A DNA stretch of 64,000 nt from Pseudomonas vancouverensis (lineage in GTDB: Bacteria > Pseudomonadota > Gammaproteobacteria > Pseudomonadales > Pseudomonadaceae), in assembly GCF_004348895.1 (NCBI RefSeq), contig NZ_RRZK01000036.1, forward strand, positions 1-64,000. The letters run 5' to 3'. The notes beneath the pieces are model-generated. The model did no database searches. It saw only the letters and a list, made by a program, of their open reading frames with translations, and was not told the origin of the DNA. Position 1 is the stretch's first letter; each line of letters begins with the position of its first letter. A program made the position numbers and the translations under genes. This document shows, one piece after another, positions 16,943 to 27,900 of the stretch.

Positions 16943-17887
16943 ATGATCAGTGACTTCACCCGCAATTTCGAGCGTAGCGCCACTATCACCGAACTTAAAC
17001 TATCCATGACGATAGGCGACGAGTACTGGGCTGGCACCGACGACAACCTCTATCTCAGTCTGGGTCATGAAAACAAACTGCAATTACTTGCCGACACCCC
17101 AAGAGTCGGTGAAAACATTACAATCGATGTCGATATTCAACGACTGTTCGGCCGAAGCAGCATTCACATCAGTGAACTCAGCCACGTGTCGCTTCACCAG
17201 TTTCCAACCGACCATCCGCTGAGCAACGATGACTGGGAGCTGGACTCTTTGGTTTTTATCGCTAACGGTATATTTACCAACTCCTCCTTCACCAAAGTCC
17301 AGCGCTGGCTCGGAAACCACTCCACGCATCTACGACAAGTCTGGGCCGGCCAGATAAAATGGTCACAGTGGTCAAACTCGGACCTGCGCCCCATTGATCT
17401 GAACACTCAAACCTATCCGGTAAGATGGCTCCCCTACATTGCTGATCTTAAAGCGTGGCGAACCTACGACCCATCGAAGATAGACGGGGTCGGGCAATTA
17501 GTCGGCATGATCGATGGAAAGCTGATCGGTGAAGTGTTGAAAACACGGCAAACCGAGGTGATTTCACCGAACAGCAACAGTGATAGCTATACTTGGGTAT
17601 ATACACCTGAAGGTTCAATTATTTACCGACGCTGGAAACACACGGACACTGGGGACTATATTAGACATAGCCAACTGGGGAGCGGTCGCCCAGTTATCTG
17701 CGCGGGCGAATTCAGAGTTGAAACATCTACCCACCCGATAAAACAGGTTATTGCCCATATCAACGACGCATCAGGGCACTACCAACCGGACGGTGGTGCG
17801 TGTTTGAGATATGTTGCCGAGAAGCTTCAGGCATTGGGTATAGATACAAGCGAAACGCAGTGGTATTGGAAACCCGGGCCTTCCTGA
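16943..17887 (+). CDS. Orphan protein with PLAT/LH2-like N-terminus and a SGHY-motif C-terminus
   Basis: A 314-residue protein with no signal peptide or membrane segment. Residues about 14-110 read like a PLAT/LH2 beta-sandwich: TIGDEYWAGTDDNLYLSLG followed after about 60 residues by DDWELDSLVFIANG. Residues about 245-314 contain AGEFRVE, then HINDASGHYQPDG and a short helix; SGHY-P patterns of this kind recur at the end of secreted or polymorphic-toxin-like proteins, but I cannot name the family. AAGGA lies 9 bases upstream of the ATG. The gene and its flanks are clearly richer in A and T than the dsb operon, which suggests acquisition. No partner gene is evident. Confidence 0.65.
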   Translation: MISDFTRNFERSATITELKLSMTIGDEYWAGTDDNLYLSLGHENKLQLLADTPRVGENITIDVDIQRLFGRSSIHISELSHVSLHQFPTDHPLSNDDWELDSLVFIANGIFTNSSFTKVQRWLGNHSTHLRQVWAGQIKWSQWSNSDLRPIDLNTQTYPVRWLPYIADLKAWRTYDPSKIDGVGQLVGMIDGKLIGEVLKTRQTEVISPNSNSDSYTWVYTPEGSIIYRRWKHTDTGDYIRHSQLGSGRPVICAGEFRVETSTHPIKQVIAHINDASGHYQPDGGACLRYVAEKLQALGIDTSETQWYWKPGPS

Positions 17888-17913
17888 ACAGGCCAACAGG
17901 AAATTATTCTGCA

Positions 17914-17937
17914 ATAGCCCTCATCCGTGAGGGCTAT
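17914..17937 (+). terminator. Hairpin after the PLAT-like gene
   Basis: ATAGCCCTC and GAGGGCTAT form a 9-base stem 27 bases after the stop. The T-run is missing. A REP half-site (CGGGCTTGCCCG) follows at about 17947-17958. Confidence 0.5.
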
Positions 17938-17980
17938 CAGAATCTCGCGGGCTTGCCCGCAATGATGCCTGCACCAACAG

Positions 17981-18793
17981 CTAATTTCTCTGGGCAAGAA
18001 ACGTCAGCAACGCTGCCGTCACAAACGCTGGATTTTCCAGATTGGAAATATGCCCCGCCTCAGGCACAAGCAAATAAGGACAACCAATCAATTCAGCCAT
18101 TTCCAGGGCTTCGTGAGGTGGTCGAGGCGTGTCCTGTTCACCACAGATAATCAGTGTGCTCGCTGCATCCAGCTCGCCCAGACGCGACAGAAGATCATCG
18201 CGGCCAAAGGTGATCCGCCCCATCGGCACGATGCTTTCGCGCAGACGATCCGCGGGAAGTGCCGCGAGTTTCGCGTAGAAGTCCTGATACAACGCCGACT
18301 GCGGGTCGATACCGGGGCGGAAGAAAATCGGAACGATGATATCCAAAAGCGGTGGCGTGATCGATCCGCCTTCTTCGATCTGCTGCAGCAACGAAAAATA
18401 GTACTGACGTGTCGGTTCTGGTTCCACACCAACGTATGTGCCCATCATCACCAGACCGTTAATCCGCTGAGGCGCCAACAGGGCCAGACGTGCGCCCCAC
18501 ATCCCGCCGACCGACAAGCCGACCAGCGTCGCTCGTTCGACTTGAAGATGATCGAGCAGCGCCAATGCCTGTCGCGCGATATCGTCCAGAGACGTGGTAG
18601 TGGATGGCAGCGACCCGGATTGCCCATGCCCCCACAAATCCAGGGCAATCACCCGATACTGCTGCGATAGTGCACTGATCTGCGGTGCCCACATGTTCTG
18701 GTCCCACAGGTAGCTGCCCGCCAGGAGGACCGCCGGACCAGTGCCTTGATCGATATAGTGAAGGGGTTGTCCATCAATGATTAAGTAGGGCAT
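17981..18793 (-). CDS. Alpha/beta hydrolase
   Basis: A 270-residue single-domain alpha/beta-hydrolase without signal peptide. The catalytic triad can be placed: S94 in GLSVGG, D221 in CGEQDTP and H248 in EAGHISNLE. The oxyanion-side motif LAGSYLWDQNMW and LDLWGHGQSG are typical of small cytosolic esterases and enol-lactone hydrolase-like proteins. The start at 18793 has GGAGG upstream. It stands between the PLAT-like gene (convergent) and pvdL (same strand, 150 bases upstream); a link with pyoverdine is not supported. Substrate unknown. Confidence 0.8.
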   Translation of the reverse strand: MPYLIIDGQPLHYIDQGTGPAVLLAGSYLWDQNMWAPQISALSQQYRVIALDLWGHGQSGSLPSTTTSLDDIARQALALLDHLQVERATLVGLSVGGMWGARLALLAPQRINGLVMMGTYVGVEPEPTRQYYFSLLQQIEEGGSITPPLLDIIVPIFFRPGIDPQSALYQDFYAKLAALPADRLRESIVPMGRITFGRDDLLSRLGELDAASTLIICGEQDTPRPPHEALEMAELIGCPYLLVPEAGHISNLENPAFVTAALLTFLAQRN

Positions 18794-18879
18794 CGGCTGC
18801 CTCCGCAAGTAAGTGGAGAGGCAGATTGTGCGGCTGACAACACGCGGTCAATCACACGAGTGTATGCGTTTGTGGCTGG

Positions 18880-18930
18880 CCTCCTCGCAAGTAAGCTCGC
18901 TCCGACAGGGTGCTGTGGGAGCGGGCTACT
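18880..18930. repeat. Decayed REP pair
   Basis: A degenerate copy of the REP core (CTCGCAAGTAAGCTCGCTCC) is followed at once by a second in the opposite orientation (CTGTGGGAGCGGGCT). It lies between the pvdL stop and the alpha/beta hydrolase gene. Confidence 0.6.
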
Positions 18931-18960
18931 GACGAAAAGGCCGGATCAGCCCCTAAAGCA

Positions 18961-21900
18961 TCAAAGCCCCTCCAGCTCCGCCATCAAGTCATTCAACCGA
19001 TCCACCTTCTCCTCCGTCATGTCGTTGGCTGCCAATCCGTCGATGTACCCGGCCAACTCTTGCACCGTGCTGCACTCGAACATCGCCCGCAACGGCACAT
19101 CCCGTTGCAGGGTTTTCTGCACCCGTGACGCGATCTGCGTAGCCAGCAACGAATGCCCGCCCAGTTCGAAGAAGTTGTCGCGGATACCGACCTGCTCCAC
19201 TTTCAAAACCTCGGCCCAGATAGCGGCCAGGGTTTGCTCAAGTGGGTTGCGCGGCGCCTGATAGTCCTGACTTTGCAGTTGACCGATTTCCAGCGTCGGC
19301 AGCGCCTTTCGATCCAGTTTGCCGTTGGCGTTGAGCGGCAGTCTGTCGAGCCATAACCAATGCAGCGGCACCATGTATTCCGGCAATTCGCTGCGCAGGC
19401 GTTGCTTGATCAGTTCCAGTTGATCCGCCGTTTCAAACGAGGACTCAGCGGCCACCAGGTACCCGACCAGGTGCTTGCCATTGACGCCCTCCTGCACGCC
19501 AACCGCTGCATCACGAATCTGCGGCTGCTCATGCAGACGCGCCTCGATTTCCCCCAGCTCGATGCGATAACCGCGAACCTTCACTTGATGGTCGACGCGA
19601 CCGACGTACTCCAGCACGCCGTCGCTGCGACGGCGGGCCAGGTCGCCGGTGCGATACAGACGCTCGCCCGGCCCGCCGAACGGGTTCGGCACGAACACCG
19701 GTGCAGTGCGCAACGGATCGCTGACATAACCGCGCCCGACACCTGTACCGGCTATGCACAACTCGCCCACGGCGCCCAGCGGCACCAGTTCCAGTGCGCC
19801 ATCGAGCAGGTACAAGCGATTGTTGTCGGTCGGGTTGCCAATCGGCAGATAGCTGCCGCGCGTTGACGCCAGGTCAACCCGGAAGAACGCCACGTCATCC
19901 GAGCACTCAGCCGGACCGTATGCATTCACCAGACCGATGTCCGGATAACGCAACAACCATTGGTGCGCCAGTTCCGGGGGCATCGCCTCACCGGTTGGCA
20001 GCATCCAGCGCAAGCCGTCGAGGCTCACGCGCTCCTGCGTCAGCATGCCCTGGATCAACGACGGTACGCTTTCCAGCACCGTGATGCCCTGGCTTTGCAC
20101 ATGAGCCAGCAGGCCGTGGGGATCATGCGCAATGGCATTGGGCGCGATGTCCACCCGCGCGCCAAACAGCGGCGCGGCGAGAAACTGCCACACGGAAATG
20201 TCGAAGCTTTGCGAAGCGGTCTGAGCGATCACGTCCGCCTCGCTCAGGCTCAGGTAAGGCACCTTGCTCAACTGGTTGTTGAGCATGCCGCGCTGCTCGA
20301 CCATCACGCCCTTCGGCAATCCGGTGGAGCCTGAGGTGTAGATCACGTATGCCAGGTTATCGGGGCGGCTGTAGACACCCGGGTTAGTTGCCGTCAGTGC
20401 CAGGGACTGCACCTCTTCCCAGACCAGCAAGCGAGGTCGATGGGCGCAGGCGAACTCGTCCAGCAGTGCCGTCGCCTGCTCATGGTATGCCTGGGTGCAC
20501 ACCAGCAACGGCGTACGGCTCAGCTCGATGATACGGCTCAGACGCTGACTCGGCAGCCCCGGGTCCAACGGCAGATACCCCGCCCCGGCCTTGAAGCTGC
20601 CAATGATCATGCCCAGCAGATCGAGGCTGCGTTCGGCCAGCAGCGCCACCGGCTGATCCAGCCCGACACCCACCGCGATCAACGCGTGACCGAGGCGATT
20701 GCTGCACTCATTGAGCGCCTGATAACTGAGTTGCTGACTGAGGCAAGTGGCGGCAATGCGCTTCGGATGGCGCTGAACTTGCGCTTCAAACAACGCCACG
20801 TAGCTCTGATCCAGCGGATAGTCCTGCCGACTCTGGTTGCAGCCATGAATCAGCAAGTCCCGCTCTTCGGTTCCGAGCAACGGCAAGTCCGCCATGTCGC
20901 CATGGAAGCCATCCATCAGCGCCAGCAGCAGGCGCTTGAACTCTGCAAGCATGCGTTCCACGGAGGATTCGTCGAAATAGCGCCGGTCATAGGACAAGTG
21001 CAACCCCAGGTCATCGCCGGGGTAGCACACCGCCGTCAACGGGAAGTTGGTGTGGGTGCGCCCGGAATCCGACGTGGCATTGAAATGCCGGGCGCGATCA
21101 AGGACTGCGACTTCCACCGGGGCGTTTTCAAAGACGAACAGGCTGTCGAACAGCGGCTGGCCTTTGGGCAACTCGCTCTGTTCCTGAATGCTCACCAGCG
21201 GCAGGTATTCGAACTCACGCAGTTGCATGTTGCTGTCGAGCAATCCGCTCAGCCACTGGCGCACGCTGCAACGCTGGTCTTGCTCAGGCATTTTCACCCG
21301 CAGGGCGATGCTGTTGATGAACAGTCCTACTGTGCGTTGCATCTGCGGCAGCTCCACCGGGCGCCCCGCCACTGTCACGCCGAACAGCACGTCATGATCA
21401 CCGCTCAAGCGCCGCAGGACCAAGGCCCATGCCGCCTGGGCAAACGTGTTGATGGTTAACTGATGCGCCTGGGCCAGTTCGCGCAAACGGGCACCGTCGC
21501 GGGCATCGAGCCGGGTGTAACAGTCGCCAACGATCATGCCGCCGCTGTCACCGGCATGCTCGCGCAGGATCGGCCGGTCGCTCGGGATGGGCGTCGTGCG
21601 TTCGAAACCTTGCAGGTTGGTTTTCCACCATTGCCGCGCCTCGCTCAGGCTCTGGTGTTGCAGCCAGCCGATGTAATCGCGGTAACGCGGGGCAAGCCCA
21701 AGTTGCGCCTCCCGACCTTCACCAAGGGCGGTGTAGATGTCGAAGAAATCGTTCATCAGCAGCGAACGGCACCAGGCATCGATCAGGATGTGATGGTTGC
21801 TCATCATGAACCAGTAGCGCGCCGCGTCGACCCGTATCAAACGCAGATGGAAAGGTGCCTGGTTGAGCAGATCGAAACCGGCCTCGCGCTCGGTCTTGAG

Positions 21901-24900
21901 CAACGCTTGCAGCTTTGGCTCCTGCTCGGCTTCGGTAATGTCCGTCCAGTCGAGATATTCGATGGGCGTATCACCGGGTTTGTGGATCACCTGCAACATG
22001 TCTTCGCCGATGTTCCAGCAGAACGACGCACGCAGTGCTTCGTGGCGGGCGATCACCGCTTGCCAGGCCTCGGCGAAGCGTTGCGGGTCGAGTTCGCTGT
22101 TAATGCGATAACGGTCCTGCATGTAGTACAGACCGGTGCCCGGTTCGAGCAAGGTGTGCAGCAGCATGCCTTCCTGCATCGGCGTCAGCGGGTAGACGTC
22201 TTCGATGACGGCGGCCGGTACCGGGAGCGCGTCCAGTTGCGCCTGGTTGAGTTTCGCCAGAGGGAAATCCGACGGCGTCAGACCGCCAGCATCAGGGCGC
22301 AGGCAATGTTCGATCAGGCTCTGCAGTTCACCCAGGTAGGCATCCGCCAACTCACCGATGGTCTGCGCGTCGTAGCGTTCGGCACTGAAAGTCCAGCGCA
22401 ACACCAGCTCACCGCCGTAGACCTGGCTGTCGACGCTCAAGGCATTGGGCAGCGGCGCATGCGCATCGTGGGCCGCCCCCGTGGCTTCATCCAGCGGATG
22501 GAACAACGCGTCGCTGCCGAAGCTCTGGTCGAATTGGCCGAGATAGTTGAAGGTGATCGCCGCCTGCGGCAACGATTGCAGGGTTGTGCGACTGTGCTCG
22601 TCGGTCAGGTAACGCAGCACGCCATAACCCAGGCCCTTGTGCGGCACCGCGCGCAACTGCTCCTTGATCGCCTTGATCGAGGCGCCTTGCCCGGCAGCTT
22701 CCTCGATGTTCACTGGGGTCAGGCGCAACGGATACGCGCTGGTGAACCAGCCCACGGTGCGGGTCAGGTCGATTTCGTCGAACAGGCTTTCACGGCCGTG
22801 ACCTTCCAGCTGGACCAGCGCCGATGTATCACCGCTCCAGCGGCATAGCACCCGCGCCAATGCGGTCAGCAGCAAATCGTTGACCTGGGTGCGATAGGCA
22901 CTCGGTGCCTGTTGCAGCAGTTGCCGGGTACGTTCGCTGTCAAGGCGCACGCTGAGGGTTTGTGCGTGTCGGTTCTGTTGGCCTCCGCCAGGGCGATCAC
23001 AAGGCAGCTCACCGTTCGTTCCGGCCAGTTGCGCCTGCCACCATCCCAGCTCTTCCCGCAGTGACTCGCTGCTGGCATAAGCCTGCAAGCGCGCGGTCCA
23101 GTCCCGGAAGGCACTGGTTTTTGCCGGCAGTTTGACCGACTGCTGCCCATCGAGCTGGCGATACAGGGTTTGCAGGTCGTCCAGCAGCACTCGCCACGAC
23201 ACGCCGTCCACCACCAGGTGATGAATCGCGATAAACACGCGTTGCTGTCCCTGCGGACCGTCGACCAGCAGCACGCGCATCAGCGGCCCTTCTTCGAGGT
23301 CAAGGCTCCGCTGGGCATCGGCGAACAGCGCCGCGCATTTGTCCATTGAATCAACGCGCACCTGCCACAGCACCGCACTGTCGTCGACGGGCTGATACCT
23401 GGCCTGCCAGCGGCCTTGCGCCTGGCTGAAGCGCAGGCGCAAGGCATCGTGCTGTTCGATCACAGCCAACAGTGCCTGCTCCAGGCGATGGGGTTCCAGG
23501 GTGACGCTCGGTTGCAGCAGCAACGCCTGGTTCCAGTGGTGCCGCCGGGGCATTTCGGTATCGAAGAACCAGTGCTGGATCGGTGTCAGCTGCGAATGGC
23601 CGCTAAGCAGTCCTTGCTCCGCGCGGACCTGTTCGGTGCGGGTCGCCACGGCGGCGAGGGTCTGCACGGTCTGGTGCTGGAACAGCTCACGGGGGCTGAA
23701 ATGAATGCCCTGCTGCCGTGCGCGACTGACCACTTGAATCGACAGGATCGAATCACCGCCCAGCTCAAAGAAGTTGTCGTTGAGGCCGACCTGTTCGACG
23801 TTCAGCACCTCGCACCAGATCTGCGCCAACGCAAGTTCCAGCTCGTTGCTCGGTGCCACGTATTGCTGCCGGTTCTGCTCAGGGTCCGGCACCGGCAAGG
23901 CGCGGCGGTCGAGTTTGCCGTTGGCGGTCAGTGGCATGCTGTTCAGAAGGATCAGGTGCGTGGGCACCATGTAATCCGGCAACTGTGACTTGAGGTGGGC
24001 CTTGAGGGCTTCGCGTAAATCATTTTGCTGCGCTTGGTTGTGCTCGGCGACGTCGGTAACCAGGTAGGCCACCAGTTGTTTGCCGCTGGCTGCTTCGAGT
24101 GCCAGCACCACGGTTTCACGTACTTGTGGATGCTCCAGCAAGCGGCTTTCGATCTCGCCCAACTCGATGCGGAAACCGCGAATTTTCACCTGATGATCGA
24201 TCCGCCCCAGGTACTCCACCTGCCCATCGGCGCGCTGGCGCACCAGGTCGCCGGTACGATAGATACGACCACCATCGGCGGCAAACGGATCGGCGACGAA
24301 ACGCTCGGCGGTCATGCCCGGACGCTGGTGATACCCCTGGGCCAGACCGGCGCCACCGACGTACAACTCGCCGCTCGCACCTTGTGGCACCAACGCCAGA
24401 TCGGCGTCCAGAATGTAGGCCACGCGATCACCGATGACAGTGCCGATCGGCACGCTGCCGGCGCCCTCCTCCCAAACCTCAGGCGTGAGGCCGGCCAGCG
24501 GCATGACCACGGTTTCGGTCGGACCGTAGGCGTTGAAGAATTTCTCCGGCTTGAATGCCGCACTAATACGCGACAGGTGTTCACCGGTCAGGGCCTCGCC
24601 GCCGGTGATGATCATGCGCACCGGCAAGGTTTCGCCGGCGGTCGCCAGCCATTGCGCCAACTGACTGCCGTAGCTGGGGGTGAAGCCCAGCACGTTGATG
24701 CGGTGGCTGCGGATCAAATCGCAGATCTGCTCGGCGTCCCATTGACCCTGGGCGCGCAGTACCACCTGGGCACCGCTCAACAGCGGCACCAGCAAGCGCT
24801 CGGTGGCGGCGTCGAAGTTGATCGAATAGAAATGCAGTTCGCAATCGTCCGAGCGCATGCCGAAACGTTCGATCACCGCGCGGCAATGCATGGCGATTTC

Positions 24901-27900
24901 ACCGTGGGACACCACCACGCCCTTGGGTTTACCGGTGGAACCGGAGGTGTAGATCAGGTAGGCCTGATGTTGCGGCAAGCTGATAAACGGCAGCTCGGTT
25001 TCGGGGTAATCCGCCAGCGCTGCGGTGTCTTCTTCGAGGCACCAACGCCGTATATTTGCAGGCAACTCACCCAGTGCCTCGAACATCGCCGCGTCGCTGA
25101 GCAACACCCCGATGCCACTGTCTTCGATCATGTAGTGCAGGCGGTCCAGCGGGTATTCCGGGTCGAGCGGAACATAGGCACCGCCGGCCTTGAGGATCGC
25201 CAGCAGGCCGACCACCATTTCCAGCGAACGCTCCAGTGCCAGCCCCACACGCACCTGTGGCCCGACGCCGCGTTCGCGTAGCATCCAGGCCAGGCGATTG
25301 GCCCGGCGGTCGAGTTCGGCATAGCTCAACGTTTGCCCGGCGAAGGTCAGGGCCGGTGCGTCCTTGCGTATCAGCGCCTGTTCGCTGAACAGTTGCTGGA
25401 TGCATTGATCCAGTCGGTGCTCGCCCGGTTCGGCAGCGAGGCTGTCGAGCAACTGCCGGCGTTCATTGGCGTCGAGCAAGGGCAACTCGCTCAGACGCTG
25501 CTGCGGGTCGGCGATCAACGCCTCCAGCAACTGCCGCCAATGCACAGCCATGCGTGCAATGCGCGGCTCGTCGAACAGATCGCTGCTGTAGGTCAGGCAG
25601 CAACCCAGGCGATGATCCAGATCGGTGACTTCCAGGTTGAGGTCGAACTTGGTCGCCCGGGCATCGTTGGCCAGGTATTCGACCGTCATGCCGGCCAGGT
25701 CGCGACTCTGCTGGAACTCCCAGCGCTGTACGTTGCACATCACCTGGAACAACGGGTTGTAGGCGGCGCTGCGCGGTGGCTGCAAGGCTTCCACCAGATG
25801 ATCGAACGGCAGATCCTGATGGGACTGGCCTTCGATCACCGTGTGGCGGACTTGGTCAAACAACTCGCCCACGGTCATCTGCCCGTCGAGTCGGCAACGC
25901 AGCACCTGGGTGTTGAGGAATGCGCCAATCAGCCCTTCGCTCTCCGGACGGATACGGTTAGCCACCGGCGCGCCGATACGCAGATCGGTCTGGCCGCTGT
26001 AGCGGTACAACAACGTGGCCAGTGTGGCGGTCATGGTCATGAACAGGGTCAACCCATGTTGCGCATTGAACGCACGGACCCGCGCTGCCAGTTCATCGCT
26101 CAGGTCAAAGCGATACAGTTCGCCTCGATGGCTTTGCACAGGAGGACGCGGACGATCGGCGGGCAGCTCCAGCAACGGATGTTCATGGCCGAGCTGAACC
26201 GTCCAGTAATCGAGCTGGCGCTGACGCTCGCCGGACTCCAGCCACTGCCGCTGCCAGACGCTGTAGTCCAGATACTGCACCGGCAACGGCGCCAGCGGGG
26301 ATTCGCGATCGTCGATGAACGCTTCGTAGAGCGCACTGAGTTCGCGGGCAAAAATATCCATCGCCCAGCCTTCGGTGACGATGTGGTGCAGGGTCAGCAC
26401 CAGGTAATGCTCCTGCTCGGCGGTCTTGACCAGGCAGGCGCGCAGCAGCGGCCCGGTTTCCAGGTCGAACGGCCGGTGCGCTTCGTCATCGGCCAGTTGC
26501 TGGACGTGCCGTTGCCGACTGACTACATCCAGCGCGGTGAAATCCTGCCACGCCATGCGCACCCGGGTTTCGCCGTGCACCTGCTGCCGGGCCACGCCAT
26601 CGATGCTCGGGAAGGTGGTGCGCAGGGTTTCGTGGCGCATGATCAACGCTTGCAGCGCCGCTTCAAAACGCGCGACATCCAGCACGCCACGCAGGCGCGC
26701 CATGCCGCCGACGTTGTACGCCGGGCTGTCCGGTTCCATCTGCCAGAGGAACCACATGCGTTGCTGGGAGTAGGACAGCGGCACGGCCTGGCGCCGATCG
26801 ACGCTGGCGATGGCCGGCATCCGGTTGGTGCAACCGCTGGCCTGGATCAACCCGACCTGTTTGGCAAAGTCACCGAGTTCGCTGTGCTCGAACAAGGTGC
26901 GCAGCGGCAGTTCCACGTCGCAGGCCTGACGGGTGCGGGAAATGATCTGCGTGGCCAACAGCGAGTGGCCGCCAAGGGCGAAGAAGTCATCACGCAGGCC
27001 GACTTGTGCCAGCCCCAATACTTCACCCCATATCGCGGCGATCTGCTGCTCCAGTGCGCTGTCCGGTTGCACGTGTTCACGCACCTGCCATTGCGGCTCC
27101 GGCAAGGCGCGGCGGTCGAGTTTGCCGCTCGGGCTCAGCGGCATCGCATCGAGGCGCATCAGTTGCGCCGGAACCATGTAGTCCGGCAGTTCGGCAGCCA
27201 GCGTTACGAGCAAGCGTGCACTTTGCGCAGCTTCGCTCTCTTCGGTTTCAGCAGCCGTGAAGTACCCGATCAGTTGCGCACCCGCAGCCGTTGCCCGCAC
27301 CAGCACCACCGCCTGGGCGACGCCTTCACAGGCCAGCAAGCGCGCTTCGATTTCCTGCGGTTCGACGCGGAAACCGCGCAGCTTGACCTGCTGGTCGAGG
27401 CGACCGAGGTATTCGATGACGCCATCGGCCGTCCACCGCGCGCAGTCACCGCTGCGGTACAAACGAACGCCCGGCTCGCCCAATGGATCGACGACAAAAC
27501 GCTCGGCCGTCAATGCCGGACGCCCGAGATAACCGCGTGCCAGACCGATACCACCGATGCACAACTCACCCGGCACACCGACCGGTACCGGGTTGAGGTC
27601 AGCATCAAGGATTCGGCAGATCACGTTCCCCAGCGGCCGCCCAATTGGCGAGCGCTCGCCATCGGCTGCGGTGCAGTGCCAATGGGTGACGTTGATCGCG
27701 GTTTCGGTCGGGCCATAGCGGTTGTGCAACTGCACCGCCGGCAGTTGCGCCAGCACGCGGTTGCGCAGTTCGGCAGGCAAGGCCTCGCCCCCGGAAAACA
27801 CCCGGCGCAGGCTGGTGCAATGCTCGCTCAGCGGTTCGTCGATGAACAGCGCCAGCAGCGGCGGCACGAAGTGCAAGGTGGTGACGCCGTGCTCCTGAAC

